A stretch of DNA of 64,000 nucleotides from Gyrodactylus bullatarudis. Its lineage: Eukaryota; Platyhelminthes; Monogenea; Gyrodactylidea; Gyrodactylidae. The first letter of the stretch is position 1. Every line of letters starts with the position of its first letter. The stretch lies in the NCBI GenBank assembly GCA_012064415.1, contig SSNU01000050.1:440655-504654 (forward strand). The letters run 5' to 3'. A model generated the notes under the pieces. It worked only from the letters and a program-made list of their open reading frames with translations. It had not been told where the DNA came from and searched no databases. The position numbers and the translations under genes were made by a program. Below are positions 50,640 through 62,350 of this stretch, one piece after another.

Positions 50640-51140
50640 GATCATCAAATGTGTAACTTTAAAAATGATAAAACAGTCAATGAAAATAACAATTTATAAA
50701 TTTTCAAAGAAATAAAATAGAATGTAAGCTGAAAAAAACACAAAAACTCTCCAATAAGTAGCAAAAATGAAGAGAAAGGGAAAAAAGCTCACATCGGTCA
50801 GGGTAGTTGAAGATTTTATAAGTAATTTTTCTGAACACATAGATTTGGATTGTATAAGTTTCTTTTCCACCCATAGAAAAATTCGAATTTAAGCTAAGTG
50901 GTTTCTGCTTAAGATCTCTTGTCTCAGCAGTGTCCTTCTTTGGATGATCACTTGATCTTGTTGAAAGCTTCCTTATTTAATTAAGTTTTTTCCATCCTAT
51001 ATAAAGCCACGCAAATGCATTGAAATTTATAATAGAGTACGGTCAATCAGCAAAGGGTCTTCATGTATAGATTGGGACGTACAGATTTTATGTTGTCAAT
51101 AAATCTAGTGAGGCAACTTATTTACAGTGTAAATTATTAT
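50640..51140 (-). pseudogene. third, decayed PLE tail with GIY-YIG remnant
   Basis: Aligns by eye with 21840-22400 in the same orientation: shared AAACTCTCCAATAA, AGCTCACAT, GGTCAGGGTA, GATCACTTGATCTTGTTG and CTATATAA. The GIY-YIG region retains RKLSTRS-like codons but has several stops and frameshifts. Upstream, a segment resembling the NLID...K linker extends it to about 51140. Confidence 0.65.
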
Positions 51141-51159
51141 TAATTTTTTTCTCTTCATC

Positions 51160-51477
51160 TTAAAAACCTATCTTAATAGTTTTGTCAATTTTCATTAACT
51201 GTTCAGAACTTGAGTCAATTTCCAAGAGATTTATCACTCCTGTAGTTAAATTGAAATCTGAAATATGACGAAACCAAGAAGCTATTAATTTTGCAACGGA
51301 ATCGAAGAAGACAAGAACACAAGCGCCTGTTTTTGCATTTGGTATTCGAGGTTATTCAAAACAACTTAGATGATGATATTTTTGTTCATCTCGTCTGATA
51401 GCAAGAAATCTTTGGGCTCCCTCTAGTACAGGTAAACTTTGATGGATAACAAAGAGGAATAACTTTCTAATCTCAAT
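51160..51477 (-). pseudogene. unidentified protein-like segment with one internal stop
   Basis: On the minus strand 41 codons (ending RRDEQKYHHLSCFE) run to a TAA at 51352-51354, then 63 more codons (PRIPNAKTGACVLVFFDS, WFRHISDFNLTTG, INLLEIDSSSEQ) run to the stop at 51160. Composition is clearly protein-like. The last part, next to the PLE tail, might be PLE linker, since EIDSSSEQLMKID vaguely parallels the EIEESKLRLMK segment near 22600; the rest matches nothing I recognise. Confidence 0.35.
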
Positions 51478-51870
51478 CTATTTTCACATCAGCCGAAATC
51501 AATCTGATTAATAGAAAATATCGTAGGATTGGTTTTACAGATTATCTCTATGAATAAAAACATACTTTTTGTTCTTCAGTGTGAAGGATAGAAAAACATG
51601 TTGTTGATCATAAATCATTTAGTACATTCCAGTGAACCGTACTTTCAAGCTATCTCAAGTATTAAGTGGAGGTAGGCATTAAAATCTACTGAAATAATGC
51701 TTAAAAACAAGTGTTTCTTTAATGTGATACTCTTGATATGAGATTAATTCTGTGGGAAAATAGGGAGAAGTACAGGTCATCAAATGAGGACGAGATACTT
51801 TTTTTTATTATTAAATGTTCATCAAATGATTATATTATTTTTCAGTTATATTTCGTTCTAGATCATATTT

Positions 51871-51932
51871 ATTAGACTTGAACGAAAATTTCCAAAATTA
51901 CTTAAATCGACCATCGATATGATAAATTTAAT
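51871..51932. repeat. end fragment of the 57.2-kb MITE family
   Basis: ATTAGACTTG, then CCATCGATATGATAAATTTA, matches 57185-57246 nearly base for base. The rest of the element is not evident here. Between 51933 and 53535 I see no gene. Confidence 0.65.
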
Positions 51933-53535
51933 CTTCAAGTATTTTCACACCAAATTTCGCTTCAAAATACCTCTTTATACTTCTGAATAAGCTAAAAGTC
52001 TGATATTTATATTTAAATTTTTACCATTTCGCTTTCATTCATCTTTTACATGATGAATATTCATTGAATATTATTATTATTTCGAACATTATTAAACTCA
52101 TGATGAGGTAAGACAGTTTTTGTATCATAAAAATACAACTTAGAAATTAATAAAAAGAATTTTTGAAATTCGAATTAGAAGGAAATCTTTTTAAGAATAA
52201 ATATAATTTGATTTGGTGCAATTTTTTCAAACTTTGAATTAAAAATGTCCCAAAATCATAAATATGTAAATTCATCGAGAATATGTTTATTTAAAAATGA
52301 GCTTAAAACTTGCTGTGTCCAAGATAGAATTATATTTTATTTTTAAATGGATATTTCTGCATTTACATGAGGGACAATGGAATAATGTTTTAGTTTTATG
52401 AATGAGATCAACTTCTCCTGAATGCATGTAAGGCTTTTTTATACAACACAATAAAAAGTTTTCCCATTCACTTCACTGGGAGAGTAGCAACTCCCACTTG
52501 CATAAATTATTCTAAATTTTCACTTTTTTAAAGGGAAAGTAAGGCTATTTATTTCTACAATAATTTTCACATTAAGTCTTACTCAACGTTGAACTGATCC
52601 CAAATGTAGGGTAAAATATTAGTTGATAAGGACAAAGTCATAAAGCCATTAAAATACAGTATATTTATATTATTGTGTAATTATTTAGGATTTTATTAAA
52701 TAATATTATAAAATTGACGTTTTCTGTTTGCTACCTGACTCAGTTAGTTTATCCCAAAAAGCTCCCTCAAGAACTATTTGATTCAAAAGACCCTATTTTT
52801 TATTCAGATAAATCAAATCATTATAAAATTATTCTATAGAAAACCCTGTCCCACGGGTGACCCTGTGGGGCTTAGAGGGTTAACAGAGGAGTCAGGTATT
52901 CTAACGTTTTATAGAACATAATTATTATCTCATCATCCAAAAAATAATCTTTTCAAAAAATTTGAAAATAACTCGAAATTGCACCATTGAAGAGTTTGAA
53001 CTTTTTGATTACTAAAAATTGAATTATTGAAATCTATTCCCAATATTGGGCATTATAATATGAGTTAAAAAGTGGAGTATCTCAATTGATAAAACCTATT
53101 TTTTTCTTAAAAATATCTGATTAAAATGCTAAAATATCTTTAGGAATATCAGCCGGTTGATCCAAGATACTGCCCCACCATTTATTTGGACAAAGTTAGA
53201 TTATTTTGTTTATTCATATGATTTGAGAAATATAAATACAGTTTTCTCGTTTTAAACGAGGAGATTGTCTAGTAGAATGATTGCTTACAGAAAGAGTATA
53301 ATAATAGAAACATTCGATTCAAGTTTCAACAAGAATATTGCCTGTTCTGACTCTAGGAAAAAATCAGACAAGAAATTTCATGGAAAAATTTTTTGGAGAG
53401 TATTCAATCGTATTTTTTATTTGATTTTGGCTTAATAGTTTAATAGGATTTCAGGTGTGATTTCTTTCCAAAACCTTTTCTATGTGTTTCAAGTCTAAGC
53501 TTGGTCAAATAATATCTTGATTGAATAAATAATAG

Positions 53536-53908
53536 AAAATCTAATTGACATGAAGATGAGAATCTGCTATATTTACAAAGACCTCAAGAAGTTGGGAATC
53601 TATGATTTATACTGAAATCTCGATATTTTCATCAGGAACTCGAGTTTTTTAAAATCCTACTCATGTTATCCACTTTTACCAGTTGAAGAAAAACATCCTT
53701 AAAAAATAATTTTTATGAAAAATATGGCGATTTTTCAAATTTCGATTTGGCGCCAAAATCCCATTTTTTCTTGATCCTGAAAAACCTCTTTTGATCAACC
53801 TTCAACTTTCGAATCAATAAAAATTTTCAGTTCAAAGTTCGAAAAAATGGGATTTTGGCGCCAAATCGAAATTTGAAAAATGGCTTTATTCATTTCAACT
53901 AGGTTTAG
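53536..53908. repeat. short foldback-family copy with GGCGCC inner palindrome
   Basis: The ends (CTAATTGACATGAAGATGAG at left, ATTTCAACTAGGTTTAG at right) match the family. Inner arms about 53733-53772 and 53846-53883 are inverted (AAATTTCGATTTGGCGCC and complement). The copy is shorter than the 46.7 kb one. Confidence 0.7.
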
Positions 53909-56900
53909 TTATTAACTATTCATGAAGGTAAATGCTTTCAAACACCTTTTGAAGGATTTTTAGTGTCTCAAATGTTAAAATAAAACAAAATTATATCAAG
54001 ATTGAGGAATACTCACGAAAAAGTTATCCGAATACGATCTGTTTTTTGCTTCACAGATCAAACATTGATGAAGAAAAAGTTTTCACTAATATTTTATTCC
54101 CATAAGATATGAGATGCAAAAACAAACAGAAATCACAAGGTATTCAAAAAACTGACCTTAAAAGAGGAAAAAATACAAATCTATTTTCTTGAGGATTTCG
54201 TTTATAAGAATTAGATTTCTCGCTATGCTAACATCAATCATATTCGTTGTGAAATCTTTCATTTCATTCCAGAATTAAAAACTCAGTGTAATTTAAAACT
54301 TTCTATCTCCTGATAAAGTAGAGTCTAAAGAATCGAATTCCACCGTATCTGGTTATCAATAAATTGTTGACCACAGCTTCTCAGAAAAATTCCGAATTTG
54401 CTTTTTCTTTGTCTTGTAATATAGAGATTTAAGAAAATCGTTAGGTAAGTCAGTAAAATTGAGTATTTCCTGACTTTATCCTAGACTAAAGTTACATTCA
54501 AGATTAGCGACTGCTTTTTAAAAGAGCCCATTTTCAGATTTCAATATTCATTTACCGCTCACCATCTCAGTAGAAGTATTTTAAAAAGAAATTATTTTAA
54601 AATCCTTAGTTAACAATTTAATCAATTTAATTAGGATTTCAATGCCATTCATCATTGAAAACATTGCATATAGAGTTGAGTTCATTTCATTTTTATTGAC
54701 ACTCGTCATTGTCCTAATGCAAATTGATAAAATTTCCTCTTTTGATAGATTGGCCCGATGACTAAGTTTCACATCACACATACGATCCACTTTTCACAAA
54801 GCATGATATGATGGATTACAATTTGAAAAACTCTTCTCATATTCTTGAAGATTAATTTTATTTAAAGAGAAGTCATTTATTCGAATATATATAGGAGTTA
54901 ATTCCAGAATTAGATTCAATCAATTTTTTTCAAAAATATTTTGCCAATTTTATATTTCTTTTTTATAAAAGATGATGAAAATGTAAATTTATGGAAAATG
55001 AACTGTATATCATCAAAATCTTATTGAGTAAATATTGAATAAGCTTTTACAGTTGTGCGTGAGAAATCGCCCATTCCGAATTTCCTATGAAAAATAGATT
55101 TTTCTCATTATAGTTCTACTCAAAAGTAGAACAAGTTTTTTGAAAGATAATTTTTTGGCCAATCACAATTTTTTAGTTTTTTGTCTCAATTTAAAGAAAA
55201 TTTACTCCTTAATCGATCAGTACCACTAACTTCTATTGGTTTCTTCCACTGAGCATGAAAAATCTTGAAAATAAACTTTGATAGAAAAAGCAATGTGTCA
55301 CCTCCAAATTTCATAGAATTTCAAGCAGTTAAAATGATTGAGATATCGAGATTCAACCTTCTGAAAATCTCATTTAACCCTATTCGATTACCTTGAATAA
55401 TCGTAATATCACTTTTGATCATTTATTAAACTTTGAAAGCAGGAATAGTTTTCAGCTTAAATTTCTATATTCTATATATGATGTTAAATAGTCTAATAGA
55501 TTTCAAAATAGATCTTGATCAAATTCAAGTTCATGATAGAAAATCGAGATTTTCGTTCCGATTTTAGACTAGGTGTATAATATCTGATTCAATAAGAATT
55601 GAACTCATCTTATCTATGCCTCGGCATATCGAAATTTCAGATCTAATGTATCAGCAGGCAAATTTGTTTATATATTGAAAAATATGGTGTGAAACGACGA
55701 GGATCTAAAGATAAACTGTATGACTCAGAGAAATGGCTCAAAAATTCTACAGAGAGCATTATTTAAAAAAATTCCACTCGACTTCCGTTTGTTCAAGATT
55801 CATTTTTCCAAATAGAAAAAAGAGAAATTGAATTCAGGGGAGGGCATTCTACTCTTTATTTCTGTTGAATAAAAGAAACTTGACCTTGTTGCCATTTGTA
55901 TTTTTATTCTTTCAAAATAGCCCAGCAAACATCTACTCATTCGTTTGCCCTTGTATCGTTTTTATTGCTTTAAAAATAAGAATTGTAACGAATTTTTCAT
56001 AATTTTCTAACTGATCTATTTGTTTATTTTCTTAGATTTATTGATTTGGTTTTAGACAACAGACTCTTGTACTGATTATGTCATAAAAAAACATATTATT
56101 GCGATCATCAATTTATAAATTTTTATGAGAAGTTCGTTTCAATTTACCTCTTAAAACGCATCAAGTATTCTTTAAAATCGTCCGAAAAATTTTAAAAATT
56201 AGAAATTTGCCATATTTATCTAGTTGCAAGCCACCACAAAAGTAAGAACTTGTTAATAAATCTAGTTGACATTTTTTTATCAATCTGATTTTGGGAAGAT
56301 TGGCCCTGAAAATCTTTCGCTTTGAAATAATGTTAAATCAGAGTTATGCTCTTCTATTTCTGGTTGGTTGTTTTCTAAAAAGCTTTAAATATCATTGAAT
56401 TCTTTTTTTCCATAATAGGTGAAACTAATGAAATTCTATACTATTTATCTCCTATTTATTTCCACGTAATTGATAATAGTCGAATTAGAAGCATGAAATT
56501 ATTATCGGAGCCATCAATCATTTTGGCTAATTTACCTTTGAAAAATATTTTCCATGGATGTATCACCTTGTTTTCTATTGCATGATCATACCAGTTAAAT
56601 TTCCATTGAGATAATTCTGATCATGTTATTGATATGTCAAAAAATGCTGTATTTCATTGTTAAGAAATTACTTGAGCGTAAGAAAGAAAACGCAAGTCTG
56701 AATAACGTCTAAGAATAAGAATTGAATTTAAATTTTGTTTATCGTTTCATTAGAATATAACAGGGATCTATTTCCCTTTAAATAAGGAAGTGGAATTTGT
56801 ATAAATATACATTTCTTATCATATTTCAATTTAATCGAAAATGACAATAACTTTTCGATACAAGAAAGAGGATTGATACATATGAAGGACCATGAAATTT

Positions 56901-57184
56901 GCACTAAGAAACTTATCTATCTAGCTCTCTGTATTTTATTTTTGTTGAAGAAAAAGAAATCTTTTTTCAAGAGTTTTGTTTATTTACAAATATTATCTAG
57001 GCTTTTTCTCGGATGGCGAAGAACTACGAAATAATAAATGGATGGTAGAATAAAAGTTGTAGAATAAAACTTACAACTAATTATTATCTAGCAATACAAT
57101 ATTGATGCAAGATTGGACCCAAAATTTCTTTATCTTCTGGAACTTTCAGTACAAGTTGTTAAGATAGCGTAATGTTTGTAATGT
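53909..57184. other. AT-rich stretch, nothing recognised
   Basis: No exon-like segment, RNA motif or clear repeat border apart from faint foldback similarity near 55260-55570 and a family-end motif near 56265. Confidence 0.4.
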
Positions 57185-57520
57185 GATTAGACTTGGATAA
57201 AATTTTCCAAAATCACTAAAATTGACCATCGATATGATAAATTTAATGTTTCATTTTCATAGTTTCAACTTGAATTCTTACAGAAAAGTTGCAAAAATGA
57301 CTTAAATTCTATTAAAATTGATTTTTTAATAGTTAAAAACAAAATTTCTCTAATTTTTCATGAATATTGATAGGTCAAAAAAACATTTCAATTTAAAAAT
57401 TTTCCTTATTCAAGAAGCATAAAAAAATATTTTTAAGTGATATTTGGTGAGATAATATTAAATTACTTGAAGATAGGCGATTTTAATCATTTTTGATAAT
57501 TTCGTCCAAGTCTATTAATT
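57185..57520. mobile_element. 336-bp terminal-inverted-repeat MITE
   Basis: The left end ATTAGACTTGGATAAAATTT and the inverted right end AATAGACTTGGACGAAATTA form imperfect inverted repeats of about 40 bp. A homologous end lies at 51871-51932. No coding frame. Confidence 0.5.
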
Positions 57521-57665
57521 ATTATTTCAATTTCAAAAAAGAAAAATACACACTTTTACATAGAAAAGAAACCACTTTCAAATGAATAATTAATTCGATC
57601 TTTAAACAGGCTGGTAACGAGATCTATTAAACTATTAGGATAACTAGATTTGCAATAAATTAGAA

Positions 57666-57854
57666 ATGACTAAACTAAAAAGAGTTAAAAAATTGAATCA
57701 TGAGTTTAGATACCCATATATAGATATATATGATATTTGGATACAGAAGCGACAAAAAACAAAAATAAAGTGCACGTTTGGTAATGTTATTCCAAAGCAA
57801 TTTTTTAAGCTTCAAGAAGACTTACCGCGATATCCAGATCAAATGCATGGATGA
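57666..57854 (+). other. 62-codon ORF of unknown nature
   Basis: ATG-initiated frame, MTKLKRVKKLNHEFRYPYID, ending LPRYPDQMHG. The second half is moderately protein-like. No domain, splice context or neighbour supports a function. It may be debris or an exon. Confidence 0.2.
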
Positions 57855-60438
57855 AAATTAATGGAAAAACCACATCGAGTGCAGACATCAAGCTTGCCTC
57901 ATGTTTTCATCAACCATTTACACTGTATATTATACAGAGAAATTTGAATTATATTTTTCCTCTTTGCCTTAAGGTAATGTTTTCTAGGTCAGAAATCGAA
58001 TAAAACATTTACAATGATCAAAAGATGGGGGTAAAAGGGGTTAACCAACCTCTATTGTACGATAATAATTATTATAATTAATTATTATAATTGAACCTTG
58101 CATTTTTTCTTGATTCATAACTGATCTTTTCATAAATCATTTGTAAGTCAGTGACTATATAATTGGGTTAGTTTGTTTACTGAAATTCAAACTTTTAACA
58201 AATCAAAATAATTAGTTTAGAAGAAGGGATATATAATCTAATGAGGATCTCAATTACCAGCTAGAAACTTTCTTTTAGCATGGGACCTTTGAAGCAAGAA
58301 AAACTCTAATTGAATTAAGTTTGGTTTAAAATATTTCCCTGAAAAATAATAATTTTACAACTGAATGATTTCTTTCCCAAAATCCAATTTTAAGGGATTT
58401 GCTTATCATCTCTCCCAGATAAATTTCTGTGAGAAATAGGATTTTTTCTATTAGTGTAGGATAAAACAAGATTAACACAATCTTTAGGATTATCAAAATT
58501 TAAAACAGATTATGCTTGAGAATTTCTCTTGAATCTATTCTGTATTAGGGTCTAAAATAAGGTTCGTCCTGATTGCGTATCTGGAAATTTTATTTAAACA
58601 AAGAGTTGTTAATATGAGAACACAAAAAATATGGGTAGTACATTCTATCATAGAAAAGGCATCTCTTTATGATTTAGGGTGCTTAAAAGAGGTATTGAGT
58701 TCCTTTGATCGAAAGAAACTTATTTCAATGATTCATCTTTTCTATTAGACGTTATTATTATGGTCTGAAAGCAGTATAAATGGAAGAATTTCCCAATTTT
58801 AAAATTATAAGTTCGAAATTTTTTTGTTTTAATCAATTAATTTATGAAATTTATCGATTTGGTGCAATTGCGAATTTTTTCCTGAAATATTCCAGGACGA
58901 ACCTTAGTACTTCCTTGTATAACACAAAAAATAAAAATCGAAAATATTTGTTTAACATTCATAATAGCTGGAATAAGAAAATAATTGAATGAGGAATATT
59001 TGCTGATAAATACATCTTGATCTTTTTGCTAACATTTTTATTATTATTTTCAAACAGTTTGGAGGTTTAACGAAATCTAGTGTAGAATGTACAAAGGCAG
59101 GTTGAAAAAGGAATGTTAGGAATAATCAGTCAACCAACATTTTCCACAACTGAGAAAGCAATTTTGTTGAATGGCATTTAAACTAGCTGATAACTATGAT
59201 CTTTAGTTTGTAATCCTATAAATTATCTGAAAGAAGTTACTATTGTCATTTTTCTAACCTTTTACATTTGCCAGCATTCTATCAAAAGAAGGGTAAATTA
59301 AAGCAAAATTTTTTAGACACAAGAAATACTTTATATTTCGAGTTTAAAATATTTAGTTTAAATAAATTAATCATCATTAGGGCCTCAAAATGTCTTAAAA
59401 AGCATATTTTATCTGGCAAAAGCCTAGATTCTAAAAACGTCAAAATGCGGTTTATTTTTGATTCAGTCATGATTTTTTTATTCGGTCATAAAATAATACC
59501 TTATTTCTATCAATTTTAATTTGATCAGAAAGTGTGATAATAAAGAAAATGTTCATCTTAATTTTGATTTTGAGCATGCAACATCAATCAACCAAATATC
59601 ATTCAATAATTCGTAATCTAACATCCCAAGTACGTTATCTTGCCTTCAGAAAATGATGCACCTAGATCAATTTATTGTTAATACCGAAGGAACCATTTGA
59701 ATGTTAATTTAATGTAAAATGTTATTTTAAGGTTTTTTAAAAATAAATATACTACTACTTAGTAATTTCGAATCGAATTAATATTTATAACGCCATAAAA
59801 AATACCTTAAAATGCTAAAAAATAATACATTTCAATTTTTAAGCGCTTAAACTGATTTTTTTAGTGTATTATTTTAAATGATTAAGTATAACTGAAACCT
59901 CTTGATTTTAAGGAAATTTTTCTACCATGTCTGATTTATTAATTATTCAAATTTAATTTATATAGCATTAGAATTATTAGCTGAAAAGCCAATTTAGTTT
60001 AGTTTTTCTATTTAGTTTTAATCCGATTGCAAACAAATTTCGGTCTGTAATTTATACTTATTCTTCTGATTTTTAAAATCAACTTGAGAATTTTTCAGAC
60101 TGATCTCTCAACTTTTTTTCCTATTTGTAAATCTTATTTTTAAATTCGAGAGCTGTGTGTGAATGTTATGCAAAAATTATTTACATTGACGATAGGAACC
60201 ATTCGTCACATGATCAGCTATAATTTCGTGAATTTTATGTATGAGAAATTAATTAAAGTCTCGAAATTATCTGTGATTAAATCAAATAAACATTAAAAGC
60301 AGGTCTCCATATTTTATGTTACAGTTAATCGTGTGAAAGGTTCTAGGAATTTACTAATGATTCGTAGGAATTAATTGATTATAGTTCCTGCGAATAGCTA
60401 GTGAATAGTGAAAATAATAAATAAAATTTGAAAAAACA
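57855..60438. other. AT-rich stretch, nothing recognised
   Basis: Short overlapping frames near 58780-58992 and 59268-59519 show no domain. A small AT palindrome lies near 58063-58093. Confidence 0.4.
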
Positions 60439-61311
60439 GGGGGAATTCCAAAAACCACCCCAAGAAATTTATTTTCCAAGAATCACCCCAAAAATTTTCA
60501 AAAGAAACTACAGTTAATTACACACATGATGGCTCACGGGATGAATATATTTCCTACCAAAATTATATTTATACCTCTCTGCTCCTCTTCAGGTGACCAA
60601 TAATATGCATGAAAACCAACAACCAATAGAATTACTTAACCAATGTGTGTACTTAAAAATAATTTTATTTAACACTAAATTTCATTAAACTTTATTTCAC
60701 CTCTTGATTTTTTACGACTTGTGCATGGGCATCCAAGTTTTTTTTATTTATTCTGTAACCTTCAAGTTCTGATTCCTTCAGATTTTCGACATCACAGAGC
60801 ATGATAATCTCCTAGTAAGCTGCTTCAAAGGAGATAATTTTTTTTTTCATTTGGGACATACTATTCAGGAGAAACTTTGAACTTATTAGCCACGGCACAC
60901 AGATGTTTACAGGGATATTCATTAATTTTTGCAAAACTACAAGGACATTGGAGTTTATTTAAATTAATAACTCTACTTATTTCACTATTTCGATCTTGAG
61001 AAACATAAAATTAATCCTCTTCAGGGGTAGCGAAAATTTGTTAGAACCTAAATTCGCGTAAGTTTATTTCCATCAAAGGTTCTATATAAGGAGAAAGTTC
61101 ACTTTCAGTCCTTGAATAGAGGTTAAACCTTCAAAAAAATCATCTGACAATAAATCTGGTAGAGAGGAGAATTTTGAAATAAGAATAATTAATTTGAGGA
61201 AGTATTGAAATTTTCATTTAGGGTGATTTTTGGAAATTTTTAGGGAATTTTTTTCCATTTGGGTGTTTTTATGGAAAAAATTTTTCTTGAAGTGATTTTT
61301 GAAATTGACCC
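60439..61311 (-). mobile_element. Mutator-like element remnant with SWIM finger and terminal inverted repeats
   Basis: The left end (GGGGGAATTCCAAAAACCACC) and the inverted right end (ending TTTTTGAAATTGACCC) resemble those of the MITE at 23947-24254. On the minus strand about 60965-60880 encodes LQCPCSFAKINEYPCKHLC, a CxC...CxH SWIM finger that stops soon after. Further on, a second open piece near 60800-60690 (MLCDVENLKESELEGYRI) looks like the same protein after a break. The catalytic part of the transposase is gone, so the copy is inactive. Confidence 0.65.
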
Positions 61312-62299
61312 TAAATAATAATAATTTCCTTTTCAAAATTTTTTAAATCTCAGGGTTTTTCTGTCTGAGGAATATTTAAAATAGTTTTTTTCTAAATTCA
61401 TTTTTATTTCTTGATCGATAAAATTTATTATTCTCAATATATATATATTCATGACATGAATTAAAATTTTTTCTAATAAATGACTTTTCTATTGACACCT
61501 TTAGCTAAAGTACAGCATTTGGTGGTTTATTTCTTGATTGATTGTCACCGCATCATCATCTCGAGAGAGTTAGCTATTTTACATGAATGAATCCTCCGTC
61601 GGTCATATGAAATGAGCAAAAATACTGATGAATGTTTGATTGCTATGTTGTACTTGGAAATCTTGTGAAACTTGTCAAACTGCCTATCAACTTGTTTTCA
61701 TGGTAAAAACATGCATTAATTAGCTTTTCATCAGATTTCTTACCTGATTTCTCTCAAATGTACAAAGAAAAGTTGTCACTGACTAAGTCTTTAGAAGTAT
61801 TACACAAATAAAGATTCTTGTATTAACTTGTATCACAATAATGAAAGTAAATAAATTCTATCAACTTCTTGAAAAGTACAATTTTCGTATTTGCATGTTT
61901 ACTTGTCAAAGGGTGTCATGTTCTCTGGAAAAATATAAAAATAAGAAATATTCAAAGAATATCTTCCTGAATATTAAAAAAATATAACTCCAAAATATTA
62001 ATATTTTAACCCTATAATGAAATTTTTTTATAATTCAAGAAATTAGAAAAATAAAATTGCTTGATAACTAAGATATTCATAAAGTTGAGTTTCTACATCG
62101 ACCATTTTATCAATTTCATTTATTTCCCCCTTATATGACTAAATAAAGTAATAAGTAATGCTATGCTTATTTATATATCTTTATGTTCAATGAACATTGT
62201 TCATTTCAAAATTGTAAAATTATTCTTGTGATAACTCTTGATGAAAATATCCCAAGATATAGTACAATGTAAATATAAACCTTTTTTCGATCGCACATT

Positions 62300-62350
62300 G
62301 ACCGATCAGTGCATACACTGATTATAGTTTCTACATTGGTCGTAACATAT
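62300..62350. repeat. end fragment of the 11.7-12.8 kb element family
   Basis: GATCAGTGCATACACTGA, then AGTTTCTACATTGGTCGTAA, parallels 12785-12826 base for base with several changes. Confidence 0.6.
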
